A stretch of 64,000 nucleotides of DNA from Bryobacteraceae bacterium. Its GTDB lineage: Bacteria; Acidobacteriota; Terriglobia; Bryobacterales; Bryobacteraceae. Positions 17,221 through 26,177 of the stretch are shown one piece after another. Position numbers and translations under genes: made by a program. Numbering within the stretch: the stretch's first letter is position 1; each line of letters starts with the position of its first letter. The stretch spans positions 186,001 through 250,000 of the forward strand of contig JAHCHE010000010.1 of the NCBI GenBank assembly GCA_026129905.1, written 5' to 3'. Below the pieces are notes generated by a model. It worked only from the letters and a program-made list of their open reading frames with translations. It was not told the origin of the DNA and made no database searches.

Positions 17221-19320
17221 ATGGCCGCACAGGCGGACCGAGAGCTAACCTTCGAGCTGAGCCATGGAGTGCGCGAACGCGAGGAACTGATTCGGGCGTT
17301 CCGGATCATTCAGAGTTCGCGCCGGCTGGACGACCGCGAGATCATGCTCAAGCGCCAGCAGCGGATCTATTTTCAGGTGAGCGGCGCGGGGCACGAAGCG
17401 ATCCAGGCCGCCGCGGCGATGGCGACGCGCCCCGGTTACGACTGGTTCTATCCTTACTACCGAGACCGCGCGCTTTGCCTCGGGCTGGGGATTACGCCGG
17501 AGATGATGCTGCTCCAGGCGGTCGGTTCCGCCGAGGATACGCAGTCCGGCGGCCGCCAGATGCCTTCCCACTGGAGTTCACCGGAACTCCACATCGTTAC
17601 CACATCGTCCTGCACCGGGACGCAGTTCCTCCAGGCGGTGGGGTGCGCCGACGCCGGGCGGCTGCTGAACCGGAGAGCGGACGAGGTGACGCTGGTAACC
17701 GGCGGCGACGGCCACACCAGCGAGGGCGAGTTCTGGGAGGCGTTGAACATCGCCTGCCTGGAGCGGCTGCCGGTGGTTTTCCTGATCGAGGACAACGGGT
17801 TCGCCATTTCCGTGCCGGTGGAAAACCAGACCGCCGGCGGGAGCATCTCCAAGCTGGTGGAAGGCTTCCCGAACCTGCTGATCCTTGAGGTAGACGGCTG
17901 CGATTTCCCGGCTTCCTACGAAACGATGAAAACGGCCGTCGCGCATTGCCGGCAGCGGCTGGGCCCGTCGCTGGTGCATGCCCACGTCATCCGTCCCTAC
18001 TCGCATTCACTGTCGGACGACGAGGCGCTGTACAAGACCGAAGCCGAGCGCCAGGCGGAGCGCAACCGCGACCCGTTCCACCGGTACCCGGAGTGGCTGC
18101 TGGCGGAGAGCTTCATCGACCACCGCACGCTGGAGCGCATTATCCGCGAAGTGGACGTCGAGATACAGCGGGCCACCGAGCGGGCGCTGAAGTCCGAGAT
18201 GCCGGCGCCCGGCTCCGCGCCGTTGTACGTGTATTCGGACACCGTGGATCCGACATCGCTGGAGTTCGAAACCGAGCCGCGGTTCGATTCCGAGTCGCGC
18301 ACAATGGTGGACGCCATCAACAAGACGCTAGCCGACGAGATGCGCCGCGACGAGCGGGTGATCGTCTTCGGCGAGGACGTGGCCGATTGCGGCCGGGAGG
18401 AAAACCTGCCGCTGGTGAAAGGCAAGGGCGGCGTGTTCAAGGCCACCCACGGCTTGCAGCGGGAGTTCGGCGGCAAGCGCTGCTTCAATTCGCCGCTGGC
18501 GGAGGCGGCCATCGTGGGGCGGGCGCTCGGCATGGCGACGCGCGGCCTGAAGCCGGTGGTGGAGATCCAATTTTTCGATTACATCTGGCCGGCGACGATG
18601 CAGCTTCGCGACGAGGTGGCGAACTTCCGCTGGCGCTCGTATAACGGCTTCTCCTGCCCGCTGGTGATTCGCGCCGCGATCGGGGGCTATCTCACCGGCG
18701 GGTCCATCTATCACAGCCAGTGCGGCGAGTCGATTTTCACGCACATGCCGGGCTTGCGGGTGGTGATGCCGTCCAACGCGCTGGACGCGGCCGGACTGCT
18801 GCGAACCGCTATCCGCTGCGACGACCCGGTACTGTTTCTCGAGCACAAGAAGCTGTACCGGGAGACCTACAACCGTTCGGCCTATCCGGGGCCGGACTAC
18901 ATGATTCCGTTCGGCAAGGCCAAGATCGTCAAACCCGGCAAGAACCTGACCATGATCGCCTACGGCGCGCTGGTGCAGAAGTGCCTGCAAGCGGCGTTGA
19001 GCATTGAGGCCCGGTTCAGCGAGTGGACGGTAGAGATAATCGACCTCCGCAGCCTTTCGCCGTACGACTGGGAAGCGATCCGCGAGTCGGTGGAGAAGAC
19101 CAACCGGGTGATGGTGGTCCACGAAGACTCCCGCAGTTGGGGCTACGGCGCCGAGATCGCGGCGCGCATCGCCGGGGAGTTGTTCGACGTGTTGGACGCG
19201 CCCGTCGGGCGGATCGGCTCGCTGGACACCTACGTCGCCTACAATCCGAAGCTGGAGGACGAGATCCTGCCGCAAGCGGAGGACGTCGAGCGCGAAGGCG
19301 AGCGGCTTCTGACGTACTGA
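17221..19320 (+). CDS. 2-oxo acid dehydrogenase E1, alpha and beta subunits fused
   Basis: 699 residues with AAGGAGGA at optimal distance. Residues 1 to about 330 are the alpha-type subunit: [10 protein letters not shown] (phosphorylation-loop equivalent), [15 protein letters not shown] with Asn192 for thiamine diphosphate and Mg binding. From about 360 the beta-type subunit begins ([52 protein letters not shown]). It decarboxylates a branched-chain 2-oxo acid (2-oxoisovalerate type) or pyruvate-like substrate and acylates an E2 lipoyl protein. E2 and E3 are not in the window. Alpha and beta are separate genes in most bacteria; the fusion is known in some phyla. The stop overlaps the next ATG. 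Confidence 0.9.
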   Translation: MAAQADRELTFELSHGVREREELIRAFRIIQSSRRLDDREIMLKRQQRIYFQVSGAGHEAIQAAAAMATRPGYDWFYPYYRDRALCLGLGITPEMMLLQAVGSAEDTQSGGRQMPSHWSSPELHIVTTSSCTGTQFLQAVGCADAGRLLNRRADEVTLVTGGDGHTSEGEFWEALNIACLERLPVVFLIEDNGFAISVPVENQTAGGSISKLVEGFPNLLILEVDGCDFPASYETMKTAVAHCRQRLGPSLVHAHVIRPYSHSLSDDEALYKTEAERQAERNRDPFHRYPEWLLAESFIDHRTLERIIREVDVEIQRATERALKSEMPAPGSAPLYVYSDTVDPTSLEFETEPRFDSESRTMVDAINKTLADEMRRDERVIVFGEDVADCGREENLPLVKGKGGVFKATHGLQREFGGKRCFNSPLAEAAIVGRALGMATRGLKPVVEIQFFDYIWPATMQLRDEVANFRWRSYNGFSCPLVIRAAIGGYLTGGSIYHSQCGESIFTHMPGLRVVMPSNALDAAGLLRTAIRCDDPVLFLEHKKLYRETYNRSAYPGPDYMIPFGKAKIVKPGKNLTMIAYGALVQKCLQAALSIEARFSEWTVEIIDLRSLSPYDWEAIRESVEKTNRVMVVHEDSRSWGYGAEIAARIAGELFDVLDAPVGRIGSLDTYVAYNPKLEDEILPQAEDVEREGERLLTY

Positions 19321-20408
19321 TGACGCGGCGGAACGGCGCCGCGCTGGCGGCGATCCTGTTGTTGGCTGGACAACGGCAACTGCTCGCGCCCTCGCCGCCC
19401 GAAGCTCCTTTTCCGTGTCCTTCCGGTAGCCTGGAGGAGGCGCTCAAACGGGCGGAAGCTCTCCCGCGCCTTCATAGTCTGCTCGTAAGCCGGCGAGGCG
19501 AACGGCTCGCCGAACAGTACTTCAACGGCGCGAGAGCCGCGCGGCCCGCCAATGTCAAGTCGGTCTCCAAAAGCGTGATCTCGGCGCTGGTGGGCATCGC
19601 GATCGACCGCAAACTGCTGCCGGGAGTGGGTACGCCGATCGCCCGGTACTTTCCCGAATTGTCGGCGCGGGGCGCCGATCCGAAGAAACGGGCGATCACG
19701 ATCGGGGACCTGCTGGCGATGCGCTCCGGGCTGGTTTCGACCAGCAGCCGGAACTACGGCTCGTGGGTGCGAAGCCCGAACTGGGTCCGCTATGTCCTCA
19801 GCCGGCCGCTGGAAAGCGATCCGGGCGCGGAAACGAACTACAGCACTGGCAACACGCACCTCCTCTCGGCCATCCTGACGCGGGCGACCGGTCAGAGCAC
19901 GTACGCGTTCGCCAAGAAGGCGCTCGCCGAACCGCTCGGCATCACGTTTGGGCCGTGGGCGCGCGACCCGCAGGGGATCTATCTCGGCGGCAACGAGATG
20001 ACCATGACGCCGAGGCAGATGCTGCGGTTCGGGGAACTGTACCTCGGTCGCGGAGCGATCGATGGCCGCCGCATCGTGTCGGAATCCTGGATTGACGCCT
20101 CGTTCACGCCGCGAGGCAGCTCGCCCATCAGCGGCAAGCGGCACGGCTACGGCTGGTGGATCAGCGAAATGGCCGGCGCGCCCGTGTACTACGCGTGGGG
20201 CTTCGGCGGCCAGTACATCATCGTCGCGCCGTCGCTTGAACTCGTGGTGGCGACCACATCGTCGCCGCACGTCGGAGAAGACCGGCGGGACCACCGGACC
20301 GCGCTGTGGAGCCTGCTGGAGGAGGTGGTCGGCCGGTTCTCTTCCGCCGCTGCCTGCGAAAGCGCGCCGCGCGACGCGCCGGACGACGTGCTCTCGTCGG
20401 GGCTGTAG
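19320..20408 (+). CDS. Serine hydrolase, class C beta-lactamase / penicillin-binding-protein fold
   Basis: 362 residues. The ATG at 19320 shares its A with the E1 stop (TGATG). The N-terminus has a short hydrophobic stretch (GAALAAILLLAG), consistent with export. SVSK (Ser81, Lys84) is the S-x-x-K nucleophile motif; NYSTGN near 175-180 takes the place of the Y-x-N element; HGYGWW and WGFGGQ toward the C-terminus form the usual third block. Such proteins hydrolyse esters, D-amino peptides or 6-aminohexanoate-type amides, and true lactamase activity is only one option. No link to the E1 enzyme is obvious apart from coupling. Confidence 0.85.
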   Translation: MTRRNGAALAAILLLAGQRQLLAPSPPEAPFPCPSGSLEEALKRAEALPRLHSLLVSRRGERLAEQYFNGARAARPANVKSVSKSVISALVGIAIDRKLLPGVGTPIARYFPELSARGADPKKRAITIGDLLAMRSGLVSTSSRNYGSWVRSPNWVRYVLSRPLESDPGAETNYSTGNTHLLSAILTRATGQSTYAFAKKALAEPLGITFGPWARDPQGIYLGGNEMTMTPRQMLRFGELYLGRGAIDGRRIVSESWIDASFTPRGSSPISGKRHGYGWWISEMAGAPVYYAWGFGGQYIIVAPSLELVVATTSSPHVGEDRRDHRTALWSLLEEVVGRFSSAAACESAPRDAPDDVLSSGL

Positions 20409-20424
20409 CGGGTCCGCGCGCCGC

Positions 20425-21921
20425 TCACCGCGACGTCGCCGCGCGGGAGAGAGACCTCGGAACGGACATGGCTTCGAGATAGCGTTCGATCGTGCGCTCG
20501 ACGCCGCGCTGAACGCCAAATGAGCCCGCGCGCCAGGCTGGGTGGAAGCGGTTGCCGAACAGTCGCAGGGCCAGGATCTTCAACGGGGGCCATTCGCACA
20601 AGCCGCGGAGGGGTGGCGTGGTGTGAGCCGGCCCGCCTCTCTTGAACTGGCCGAACAGGCGCCGCGGAACGCCGGCTTCCTCGGCGATGCGCCGTGCGAC
20701 TGGCTTGTCGTAGCTTCCGCCGACCGACCAGGGCCGCATCGCAACCGAGTCCGCGATGGCATGGATCGCCGGAGCGTGAAGCCCGCGGGCGGCAGCGGGC
20801 GGGAAGTGGACAAAGCCTGTCCGCAAGCGGAACTCTCCGAGCGAGGAACCGGACATGAGGCTGTCGGCGGGGTGCTGAAGGTCCGGGAGGCCATTCGCGC
20901 CCGGTATGCCCCAGCGCGGGCGGCCGCCGCGATGCCAGAGATTGTCGCCAAACCGGCCGGTCAGCAGGAGGGCCCCCTCAAGCTGGCGTTCCATCAGGAG
21001 CAGAACCCGGTCGCCGCCCCAGGGCTCGATGTAGAACTCGTCGTGACGATCCCGAGGGAGAGATCGGAAATCCGTGCGCTCGTACTCCGTGACGCGGAGA
21101 CCGAGGCTGGCCGCGAGCGCCGATCCGTTGTCGTCGATATAACCTTTCCGGCTGTTGCTGCGGTGAAACGTGACGGCTTCCCGGCAGCCGGCTCTGGCGG
21201 CCAAGGCCGAGACGGCGGTGGAATCGTAGCCCTGGGAAACCATGGTCACGGGGCGGTAGGCGCGCTTCCGCTCAGGGTGATGGGCGTTGGCGAAGACGCG
21301 CGCCACCGTGGCGTCGAGGAACGAAATGTAGTCGCCGAAGTCGCGCGGCGGTGGACCGAGCGGCTTTTCGAGTCTCGACGCAGTCAGATCGCGCCGCACT
21401 CGCAGATTGCAGCAATCGTGCAACTCAACAGAGCGCGAGCCGAGCAGGCGGAGGCGCTTCTGCTTCACTCGTATCCCGGCGCGGTGGAAATCGAGAAGGT
21501 CCAGGTAGTAGCGAGGATACTCGGGATCGAGCCGCTCGCCGGAGATGGTGAGGAGAAACGCGAGCGAGTTGGAAACGAATAACCGGTCGCCGGCGCGCAC
21601 CGACAGCAGCTGTTCATAGATGTGGTTGGGGCCCGCAAATACAATCTCCCGGTTCTGAAGCCGGCCGCCTGAGCCGGCGAACACTTCCGCGCGATCAAAA
21701 TGGCCCTCCTCGAACGGGCCGTTCCAGGCGCCCTCGAAGAAGCCTCCTTCGCGAGTTTCCACCCAGGGACCATGGATAATGCGGACCACGCCCGTTCCCT
21801 GGCGCAACGCAGCAGCCCATGCCAGGCGGGGCAGGCGCGGTTCCAGTTGGAATTCGAGAGTCAAGTAAGAGAGTCTATCAGGCGGGGCCAGGGACGGGCC
21901 CAACAGCCAAGGCGTGATCAC
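20425..21921 (-). CDS. Asparagine-synthetase-like PP-loop protein without a glutaminase site
   Basis: 498 residues from the GTG at 21921, 13 bp after the nitrilase stop. Residues about 225-240 read PVTMVSQGYDSTAVSAL, the S-x-G-x-D-S pyrophosphate loop of AsnB-type AMP-forming synthetases. The first 200 residues resemble the Ntn glutaminase fold in outline (GPNHIYEQLLSVRAGDRLFVSNSL), but no N-terminal Cys follows the start, so glutamine hydrolysis is not expected. It should adenylate a carboxylate and amidate it, with nitrogen from ammonia, an amine or a partner. The neighbouring nitrilase-type hydrolase is the obvious candidate partner. The frame extends upstream across the nitrilase gene but that part is low-complexity antisense. 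Confidence 0.75.
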   Translation of the reverse strand: MITPWLLGPSLAPPDRLSYLTLEFQLEPRLPRLAWAAALRQGTGVVRIIHGPWVETREGGFFEGAWNGPFEEGHFDRAEVFAGSGGRLQNREIVFAGPNHIYEQLLSVRAGDRLFVSNSLAFLLTISGERLDPEYPRYYLDLLDFHRAGIRVKQKRLRLLGSRSVELHDCCNLRVRRDLTASRLEKPLGPPPRDFGDYISFLDATVARVFANAHHPERKRAYRPVTMVSQGYDSTAVSALAARAGCREAVTFHRSNSRKGYIDDNGSALAASLGLRVTEYERTDFRSLPRDRHDEFYIEPWGGDRVLLLMERQLEGALLLTGRFGDNLWHRGGRPRWGIPGANGLPDLQHPADSLMSGSSLGEFRLRTGFVHFPPAAARGLHAPAIHAIADSVAMRPWSVGGSYDKPVARRIAEEAGVPRRLFGQFKRGGPAHTTPPLRGLCEWPPLKILALRLFGNRFHPAWRAGSFGVQRGVERTIERYLEAMSVPRSLSRAATSR

Positions 21922-21934
21922 TGCCGGCAGGGCG

Positions 21935-22729
21935 TTACGGGTCGAACGACTTGCAGCGGGAAGCGAGAAGGCCGGTGGCTTGGCAGAGATCGAGGTCGGC
22001 GAGGAGCAGGCCCGGTTGGCCGTAGGGCTGGTAGCAGAGGAGGGTCCCGTCCGGGCGCACGACGGCCGAAGTGGTGGGGGAATCCGGGCTGGCGTAGTTG
22101 ACGGTGGCGAAATAACAGGTGTTCTCGGCGGCGCGGCAGAGGGCGGCTTTTTCGTGGAACGAGTTGGCTGGATCGGCGAAGGTGGAGGGCCGGTAGCCGC
22201 CGGGCTCGGCTTCGTGGAAATGCGGGTGGAAGACCACCTGGGCGCCGCGGCGGGCGGCCCAGCGGACGGTTTCCGGGTAGCGCCAGCCTTCATGGCAAAT
22301 GGCGATGCCGAACGTGAGCGGGCCGGACTGGAAGAGGCGGCGGCCGCGGCCCGGCGAATAGACAGCCTCCTCGCTGGGGTCGAGTTGGACCTTGTCCTGG
22401 AAACCGGCGATCGTTCCGTCGCGATCGACGACGAGGGCGGTGGCCAGGAGCGCGCCTGCGACGATGCGTTCGGAGCCGGCGATGACGGCAAGACGGGTCC
22501 TGGCGGCGGCCGCGGCGACAACAGACCACGCGCGCTCGAGGAAGGCCGGATCGGGGGGCGGCGCGAGTCTGCCAGGGCTTCGGTATCCAGGGACGAAGCA
22601 TTCGGGAAAGCAGATGAGGTCGGCGCGCGCAGCGGAGGCTTGGGCGATGGCTTGTCCGGCCGCTACGAGGGAAGCCTCCGGATTCGCAGGGTATGGCAGG
22701 TTGGCGAGCGCGATTCGGAATGGCGGCAT
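21935..22729 (-). CDS. Carbon-nitrogen hydrolase (nitrilase superfamily)
   Basis: 264 residues, whole-length single domain. The catalytic triad is visible: Glu43 (CFPECF), Lys113 (FQDKVQL) and Cys145 (AICHEGWRYPE). AALCRAAENTCYFATVN is the usual C-terminal block. No signal peptide, so cytoplasmic. Family members hydrolyse amides, carbamoyl groups or, less often, nitriles, and in glutamine-dependent NAD synthetase the same fold supplies ammonia to a PP-loop domain. It lies 24 bp after the outer-membrane barrel gene and 13 bp before the PP-loop synthetase gene on the same strand, hence probably one operon. Confidence 0.88.
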   Translation of the reverse strand: MPPFRIALANLPYPANPEASLVAAGQAIAQASAARADLICFPECFVPGYRSPGRLAPPPDPAFLERAWSVVAAAAARTRLAVIAGSERIVAGALLATALVVDRDGTIAGFQDKVQLDPSEEAVYSPGRGRRLFQSGPLTFGIAICHEGWRYPETVRWAARRGAQVVFHPHFHEAEPGGYRPSTFADPANSFHEKAALCRAAENTCYFATVNYASPDSPTTSAVVRPDGTLLCYQPYGQPGLLLADLDLCQATGLLASRCKSFDP

Positions 22730-22753
22730 CCGGTTTCCCGATTTTACCCCCGG

Positions 22754-23254
22754 TCAGAAAAGGATGCCGAAACCGATGGCGGCGCGGGTCATGTGGCCGG
22801 CGCGAAATTCCGGGGCGAGAAAGAGGCGGCCAGGGAGGCGGACACGGAGACCGAGGCCGGCGCTCCAGGCCAGTCCACTGCGCTTGTAATCGATGCTTTT
22901 GTCTTTTTCGTGGAAGTAGCCGATGCCGCCGATGACGTACGGTGTGACGCGCGCGCCGCGGTCGCGGAGATCGAAGGCGAGGTTGGGGATGAAGCTCCAC
23001 TGGTTGAACCTCCGCCCCGGTGAGACGACGACTTCGGGTTCAAGGCTGAGACGGCTGGTGAGATAGAACCGGAGCGAGGCGGCGCCGGCGAACTCCCAGG
23101 GTTCATCAAGGTACTTCAAGGCCGCGGCCGCGGTGAAGCGGACGGCGCCGCGGACATCGTCATCCGGAGCGGCGGCCGGCCACATGATTTGCGCGAGGGC
23201 GGGCGGCGCGCACAGCAGCGCCAGGGGGAGCGTCAGATAGTAGAGCGTTCGCAT
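22754..23254 (-). CDS. Small outer-membrane beta-barrel protein
   Basis: 166 residues from the ATG at 23254; the open frame continues upstream but only this start gives a signal peptide (RTLYYLTLPLALLCAPPALAQ). The mature part alternates amphipathic strands (FAGAASLRFYLTSRLSLEPEV, WSFIPNLAFDLR, RVTPYVIGGIGYF, AWSAGLGLRVRLP, LFLAPEFRAGHM) and ends with Phe (IGFGILF), the outer-membrane assembly signal. About eight strands, OmpA/OmpW-size porin-like fold. First gene of the minus-strand trio with nitrilase and PP-loop synthetase. Function unknown. Confidence 0.75.
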   Translation of the reverse strand: MRTLYYLTLPLALLCAPPALAQIMWPAAAPDDDVRGAVRFTAAAALKYLDEPWEFAGAASLRFYLTSRLSLEPEVVVSPGRRFNQWSFIPNLAFDLRDRGARVTPYVIGGIGYFHEKDKSIDYKRSGLAWSAGLGLRVRLPGRLFLAPEFRAGHMTRAAIGFGILF

Positions 23255-23429
23255 GACACGGGTACGCCCGAAGGAGGGCATGCATGTTGCCGCAACGTGT
23301 CTGTTGGAAATCAAAGAGTTGCGGCTGGCCGGGCGCCATCGCGTTCTGACACTGTCATCGAACGCCGACGAAGGGCGGCGGGCGGCGGCGCCTGGTTTTG
23401 GTAAGGTGGGATAACCCGAGGGTGATTCC

Positions 23430-24671
23430 ATGACGACAAAGATCGTGTTTTCGCTGATTACTGTTTTCTCGCTGAGCGCCCAGACTTACGATCTGGTCCT
23501 CAAGGGCGGCCATGTCATCGATCCGAAGACCGGCGTCAACGCCATCAGGGACGTAGCGGTTCACGATGGCAAGATCGCGCGAGTGGCGACCGGTATTCCC
23601 GCAGCGGAGGCCAGGAAGGCGGTGGACGTGAGCGGGTTGATCGTCACGCCGGGGCTGATCGACATTCACGTGCACGTGTATCCGCGCCCGGAAGCGAAGC
23701 TCATCGGCAACGACAGCAACGTGCAGGCGGATGCCCACTCGTTCCGGAGCGGCGTAACGACCATGGTGGACGCCGGCACCGCGGGCTGGAGGAACTTCCC
23801 GGACTTCCGGGCGCGCGTGGTGGATAAGGCGCGCACGCGGGTACTGGCGCTGCTGAACATTTCCGGAGGAGGGATGGGAACCGGGACCGAGGACGACCTC
23901 CCGGAACTGGACGCGGCAGCGGCGGCTCGGATGGCGAAAGCGAATCGCGACGTGGTGGTGGGATTCAAATCGGCCCACTTCGGGGGGCGGGGATGGGAGT
24001 CGATCGACGCCGCGGTGAAGGCGGGCCGGGAGGTGGACATGCCGGTGATGGTGGACTTCGGCTACCTGAATGAAACACGGAGTCTTCCGACGCTGTTGTT
24101 GGACAAGCTCAAGCCGGGGGATATCTACACGCATTGCTTCTCGGGGCATCGGGAGGAGCTGCTGGCCGACGGCAAGCTGAACCCGGCGATGTTCACGGGT
24201 AGGAAGCGGGGGATCTTTTTCGACATCGGGTTCGGAGCGGGAAGCTTCTACTGGTATGTCGCGGTCCCGGCGCTGGAGCAGGGTTTCCCGCCCGATTCGA
24301 TTTCGACCGATCTCCACACGGGGAGCATGAACGCCGGGATGAAGACGATGACGAACGCGATGTCTTCCATCTTGAACCTGGGATCGCCCTTGGAGGAGGT
24401 GATCCGCATGTCGACGTGGAACCCGGCGAAGCAGATCAAGCGGACGGAACTGGGTCACCTGGATGTGGGAGCCGAGGCGGACATCGCGGCGCTGCGGGTA
24501 GAGAGCGGCGCGTTCGGGTTCGTCGACTCGGCGGGCGCCGTGAACAAAGGCGATAAGAGGATCGTCGCGGAGCTGACGCTGCGCAAAGGCCGGGTTGTGT
24601 GGGATCGGAACGGCCGCGCGGCGGAGAACTGGAAGCAGTTTGAGTACGACAGGAAGAAGTGGGTTAAGTAG
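23430..24671 (+). CDS. Exported amidohydrolase/deacetylase-type metallohydrolase
   Basis: 413 residues with a signal peptide (KIVFSLITVFSLSAQ). YDLVLKGGHVIDPKTG and VTPGLIDIHVHVY (His80, His82) are the metal-binding start of the amidohydrolase TIM barrel; VVGFKSAHFG holds the likely carbamylated Lys; THCFSGH and STDLHTGSM give the remaining His and Asp ligands; EADIAALRV and KGRVVWDRNG are the C-terminal sandwich. This dihydroorotase-like subgroup includes N-acyl-amino-acid deacetylases. A periplasmic location is unusual for the group and points to scavenging of an amide or N-acyl compound. Divergent from the barrel-nitrilase-synthetase operon (175 bp between starts). Confidence 0.88.
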   Translation: MTTKIVFSLITVFSLSAQTYDLVLKGGHVIDPKTGVNAIRDVAVHDGKIARVATGIPAAEARKAVDVSGLIVTPGLIDIHVHVYPRPEAKLIGNDSNVQADAHSFRSGVTTMVDAGTAGWRNFPDFRARVVDKARTRVLALLNISGGGMGTGTEDDLPELDAAAAARMAKANRDVVVGFKSAHFGGRGWESIDAAVKAGREVDMPVMVDFGYLNETRSLPTLLLDKLKPGDIYTHCFSGHREELLADGKLNPAMFTGRKRGIFFDIGFGAGSFYWYVAVPALEQGFPPDSISTDLHTGSMNAGMKTMTNAMSSILNLGSPLEEVIRMSTWNPAKQIKRTELGHLDVGAEADIAALRVESGAFGFVDSAGAVNKGDKRIVAELTLRKGRVVWDRNGRAAENWKQFEYDRKKWVK

Positions 24672-24893
24672 CTGTCGGCGCGCAGCGGTCAGCCGTCAGC
24701 TCCGGCGCCGGCCGGCCTAGCCGAGACCGGTCGGGCGAAAGGAAGCGCTAGACTGGAGGGAATATTGGCGCCGCGCTTGCACGCGCCGGAGAGGAGACTC
24801 GACGCGCGGACGCCAAATCATTGATCTCCGGGCCCCCCAGGGGGCGGCGGAGGAGATGCGTGTAAATTTTGCCATAAAAACCTAGGATCAAAC

Positions 24894-25466
24894 ATGTGGA
24901 AGAAGAGCAAAGAAGAATCCGTCACGGAAACCGCTCCGATCGCGCCGGCGGCGACGCGGCCGCTGGAAGGCGGCATATCGGCGCCGCCGCCGCAGCGCGT
25001 GTCGCTGCCTGAAGCGCGGGTGGAAGCGCGGATCGGGAAGTCCGTGACCATTAAGGGCCAGATAATGGGCCAGGAGGACCTGTATCTCGACGGGGAAATC
25101 GAAGGAGTGGTGGAGCTGCCGGAAAACCGGTTCGTGGTGGGAAAGAGCGGGAAGGTTCAGGCGAACATCAAAGCCAAGGAAGTCGACGTTCTCGGGACGG
25201 TCCACGGCGATATCGTGGCGGGCGAGCGCATTACAATTCGTCGCGACGCCACGCTGGTGGGGAACCTGAAGAGCTCGACGATTTCGATCGAAGACGGCGC
25301 GTTTTTCAAGGGCAGCATCGACATTGTGCGGCCCGCGCCCGTCAAGACGGCGCCCGCGGCGGCTGCGCCCCCACCGCCGCCCGCGGCGCCGATCAGCAGG
25401 CCGCCCGCGGCCCCAATCGCTCCCACCGCAGGCGGCGGGCTCGGTCCGCAAGGAAGGAATCGGTAG
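24894..25466 (+). CDS. Bactofilin (polymer-forming cytoskeletal protein)
   Basis: 190 residues. The central DUF583 beta-helix spans about 45-145, with repeats such as GKSVTIKGQIMGQEDLYLDGEIEG, GKSGKVQANIKAKEVDVLGTVHGDI and ITIRRDATLVGNLKSSTISIEDGAFFKGSI. The flanks are disordered; the C-terminus is Ala/Pro-rich ([16 protein letters not shown]). Bactofilins self-assemble into filaments without nucleotide and organise cell-wall or polar proteins at the membrane. AGGATC lies just upstream of the ATG. The 222 bp before it holds a GC-rich hairpin (GCCCCCCAGGGGGC, 24832-24845) but no other gene. The downstream neighbour converges on it. Confidence 0.92.
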   Translation: MWKKSKEESVTETAPIAPAATRPLEGGISAPPPQRVSLPEARVEARIGKSVTIKGQIMGQEDLYLDGEIEGVVELPENRFVVGKSGKVQANIKAKEVDVLGTVHGDIVAGERITIRRDATLVGNLKSSTISIEDGAFFKGSIDIVRPAPVKTAPAAAAPPPPPAAPISRPPAAPIAPTAGGGLGPQGRNR

Positions 25467-25479
25467 AGCTTAAGGCGTT

Positions 25480-26016
25480 TCACCGGGCGGGCAGCTTGTC
25501 CTTAAGTTGCCCGACAATCTTCTCCGCGGCGGAGTTGAGTTCCCGAGTCGAAGCGTTCTTGGGCCTGTGGTAGGTAGACCAGAGGACACGCCGCGATTCC
25601 CGGCCGACCAGGAAGAGATTCCCTTTGCCGCGGCCAAACGTGGAGAGCGGCACGGGTTCGACGTCGCCGACAATGTCGCCGAATTGCCCGGAGCGGGCGT
25701 CCTTGGCGGGAGCTGCTTCGCCTTCGTCTTCCTTCGGCTGCGGCGGTTTGGGGGGAGGCGGATACAGTTCCTGGACCTGGCGTTCGAATCGCTGGCCGAT
25801 CTCGTCGGTGAAGAGAGCATCGGCGCGGAGGGGATCGGTGACGACCTCGAAGACGCCGTGGCGGGTCAGTTGGTTGGCGAGGTACTGGTCCAGACCGTTA
25901 CTCATGGGGAGCAGGTAGACCGCGCGGATGTTGCCCAGGTCGGCGGGGTCGGCGGCGCAGGCCAGGCAGGCGGCGAGAAGGCCGGCCAGCGTAGAGGCGC
26001 GTCTCATCGTTTTCAT
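25480..26016 (-). CDS. Secreted protein of unknown function with Pro-rich linker
   Basis: 178 residues from the ATG at 26016. A second in-frame ATG at 26007 has GGAAG 9 nt upstream and may be the true start. A signal peptide (RRASTLAGLLAACLACAAD) is followed by a small alpha/beta domain (NIRAVYLLPMSNGLDQYLANQLTRHGVFEVV), a linker PPPPKPPQPKEDEGEAAP, and a second block (GNLFLVGRESRRVLWSTYHRP). The pattern suggests a periplasmic or lipid-free envelope protein similar in outline to proteins that read a two-column output or localise complexes, but I do not recognise the family. It converges with the bactofilin gene (13 bp gap). Confidence 0.7.
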   Translation of the reverse strand: MKTMRRASTLAGLLAACLACAADPADLGNIRAVYLLPMSNGLDQYLANQLTRHGVFEVVTDPLRADALFTDEIGQRFERQVQELYPPPPKPPQPKEDEGEAAPAKDARSGQFGDIVGDVEPVPLSTFGRGKGNLFLVGRESRRVLWSTYHRPKNASTRELNSAAEKIVGQLKDKLPAR

Positions 26017-26109
26017 CTTCCCATATAGACGCGTGAAGAACGAGGAAAGCCGGGACGGCGCTATCGCGGACCGAAAAAGGATTCGCGCAGATGGGAGACC
26101 CGCGCCACA

Positions 26110-26137
26110 TTGGGCTCTGATTCTTATCCTGTATAAT
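26110..26137 (+). promoter_or_regulatory. Candidate promoter of the membrane glycosyltransferase gene
   Basis: TTGGGC (26110-26115), 16 nt, then a perfect TATAAT (26132-26137), 41 nt before the GTG start at 26178. The -35 is weak and the -10 is consensus. Confidence 0.5.
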
Positions 26138-26177
26138 TCACGGGAGCGGAGTATCTGCCTCGCCCCGTGACACTGGG

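Noticed and set aside
20425-21921. Lasso-peptide cyclase (McjC-like) interpretation of the PP-loop protein
   Set aside because: The fold class would fit, but no precursor peptide, RiPP recognition element or transglutaminase-like leader peptidase lies nearby.
21937-22521. N-terminal extension of the PP-loop synthetase frame across the nitrilase gene
   Set aside because: The extension is low-complexity Ser/Pro/Arg, typical of antisense high-GC DNA. The nitrilase on the same strand, in another frame, is clearly real.
24832-24845. GC hairpin before the bactofilin gene as a terminator or riboswitch
   Set aside because: A simple C/G run palindrome without a T tract or extended structure.
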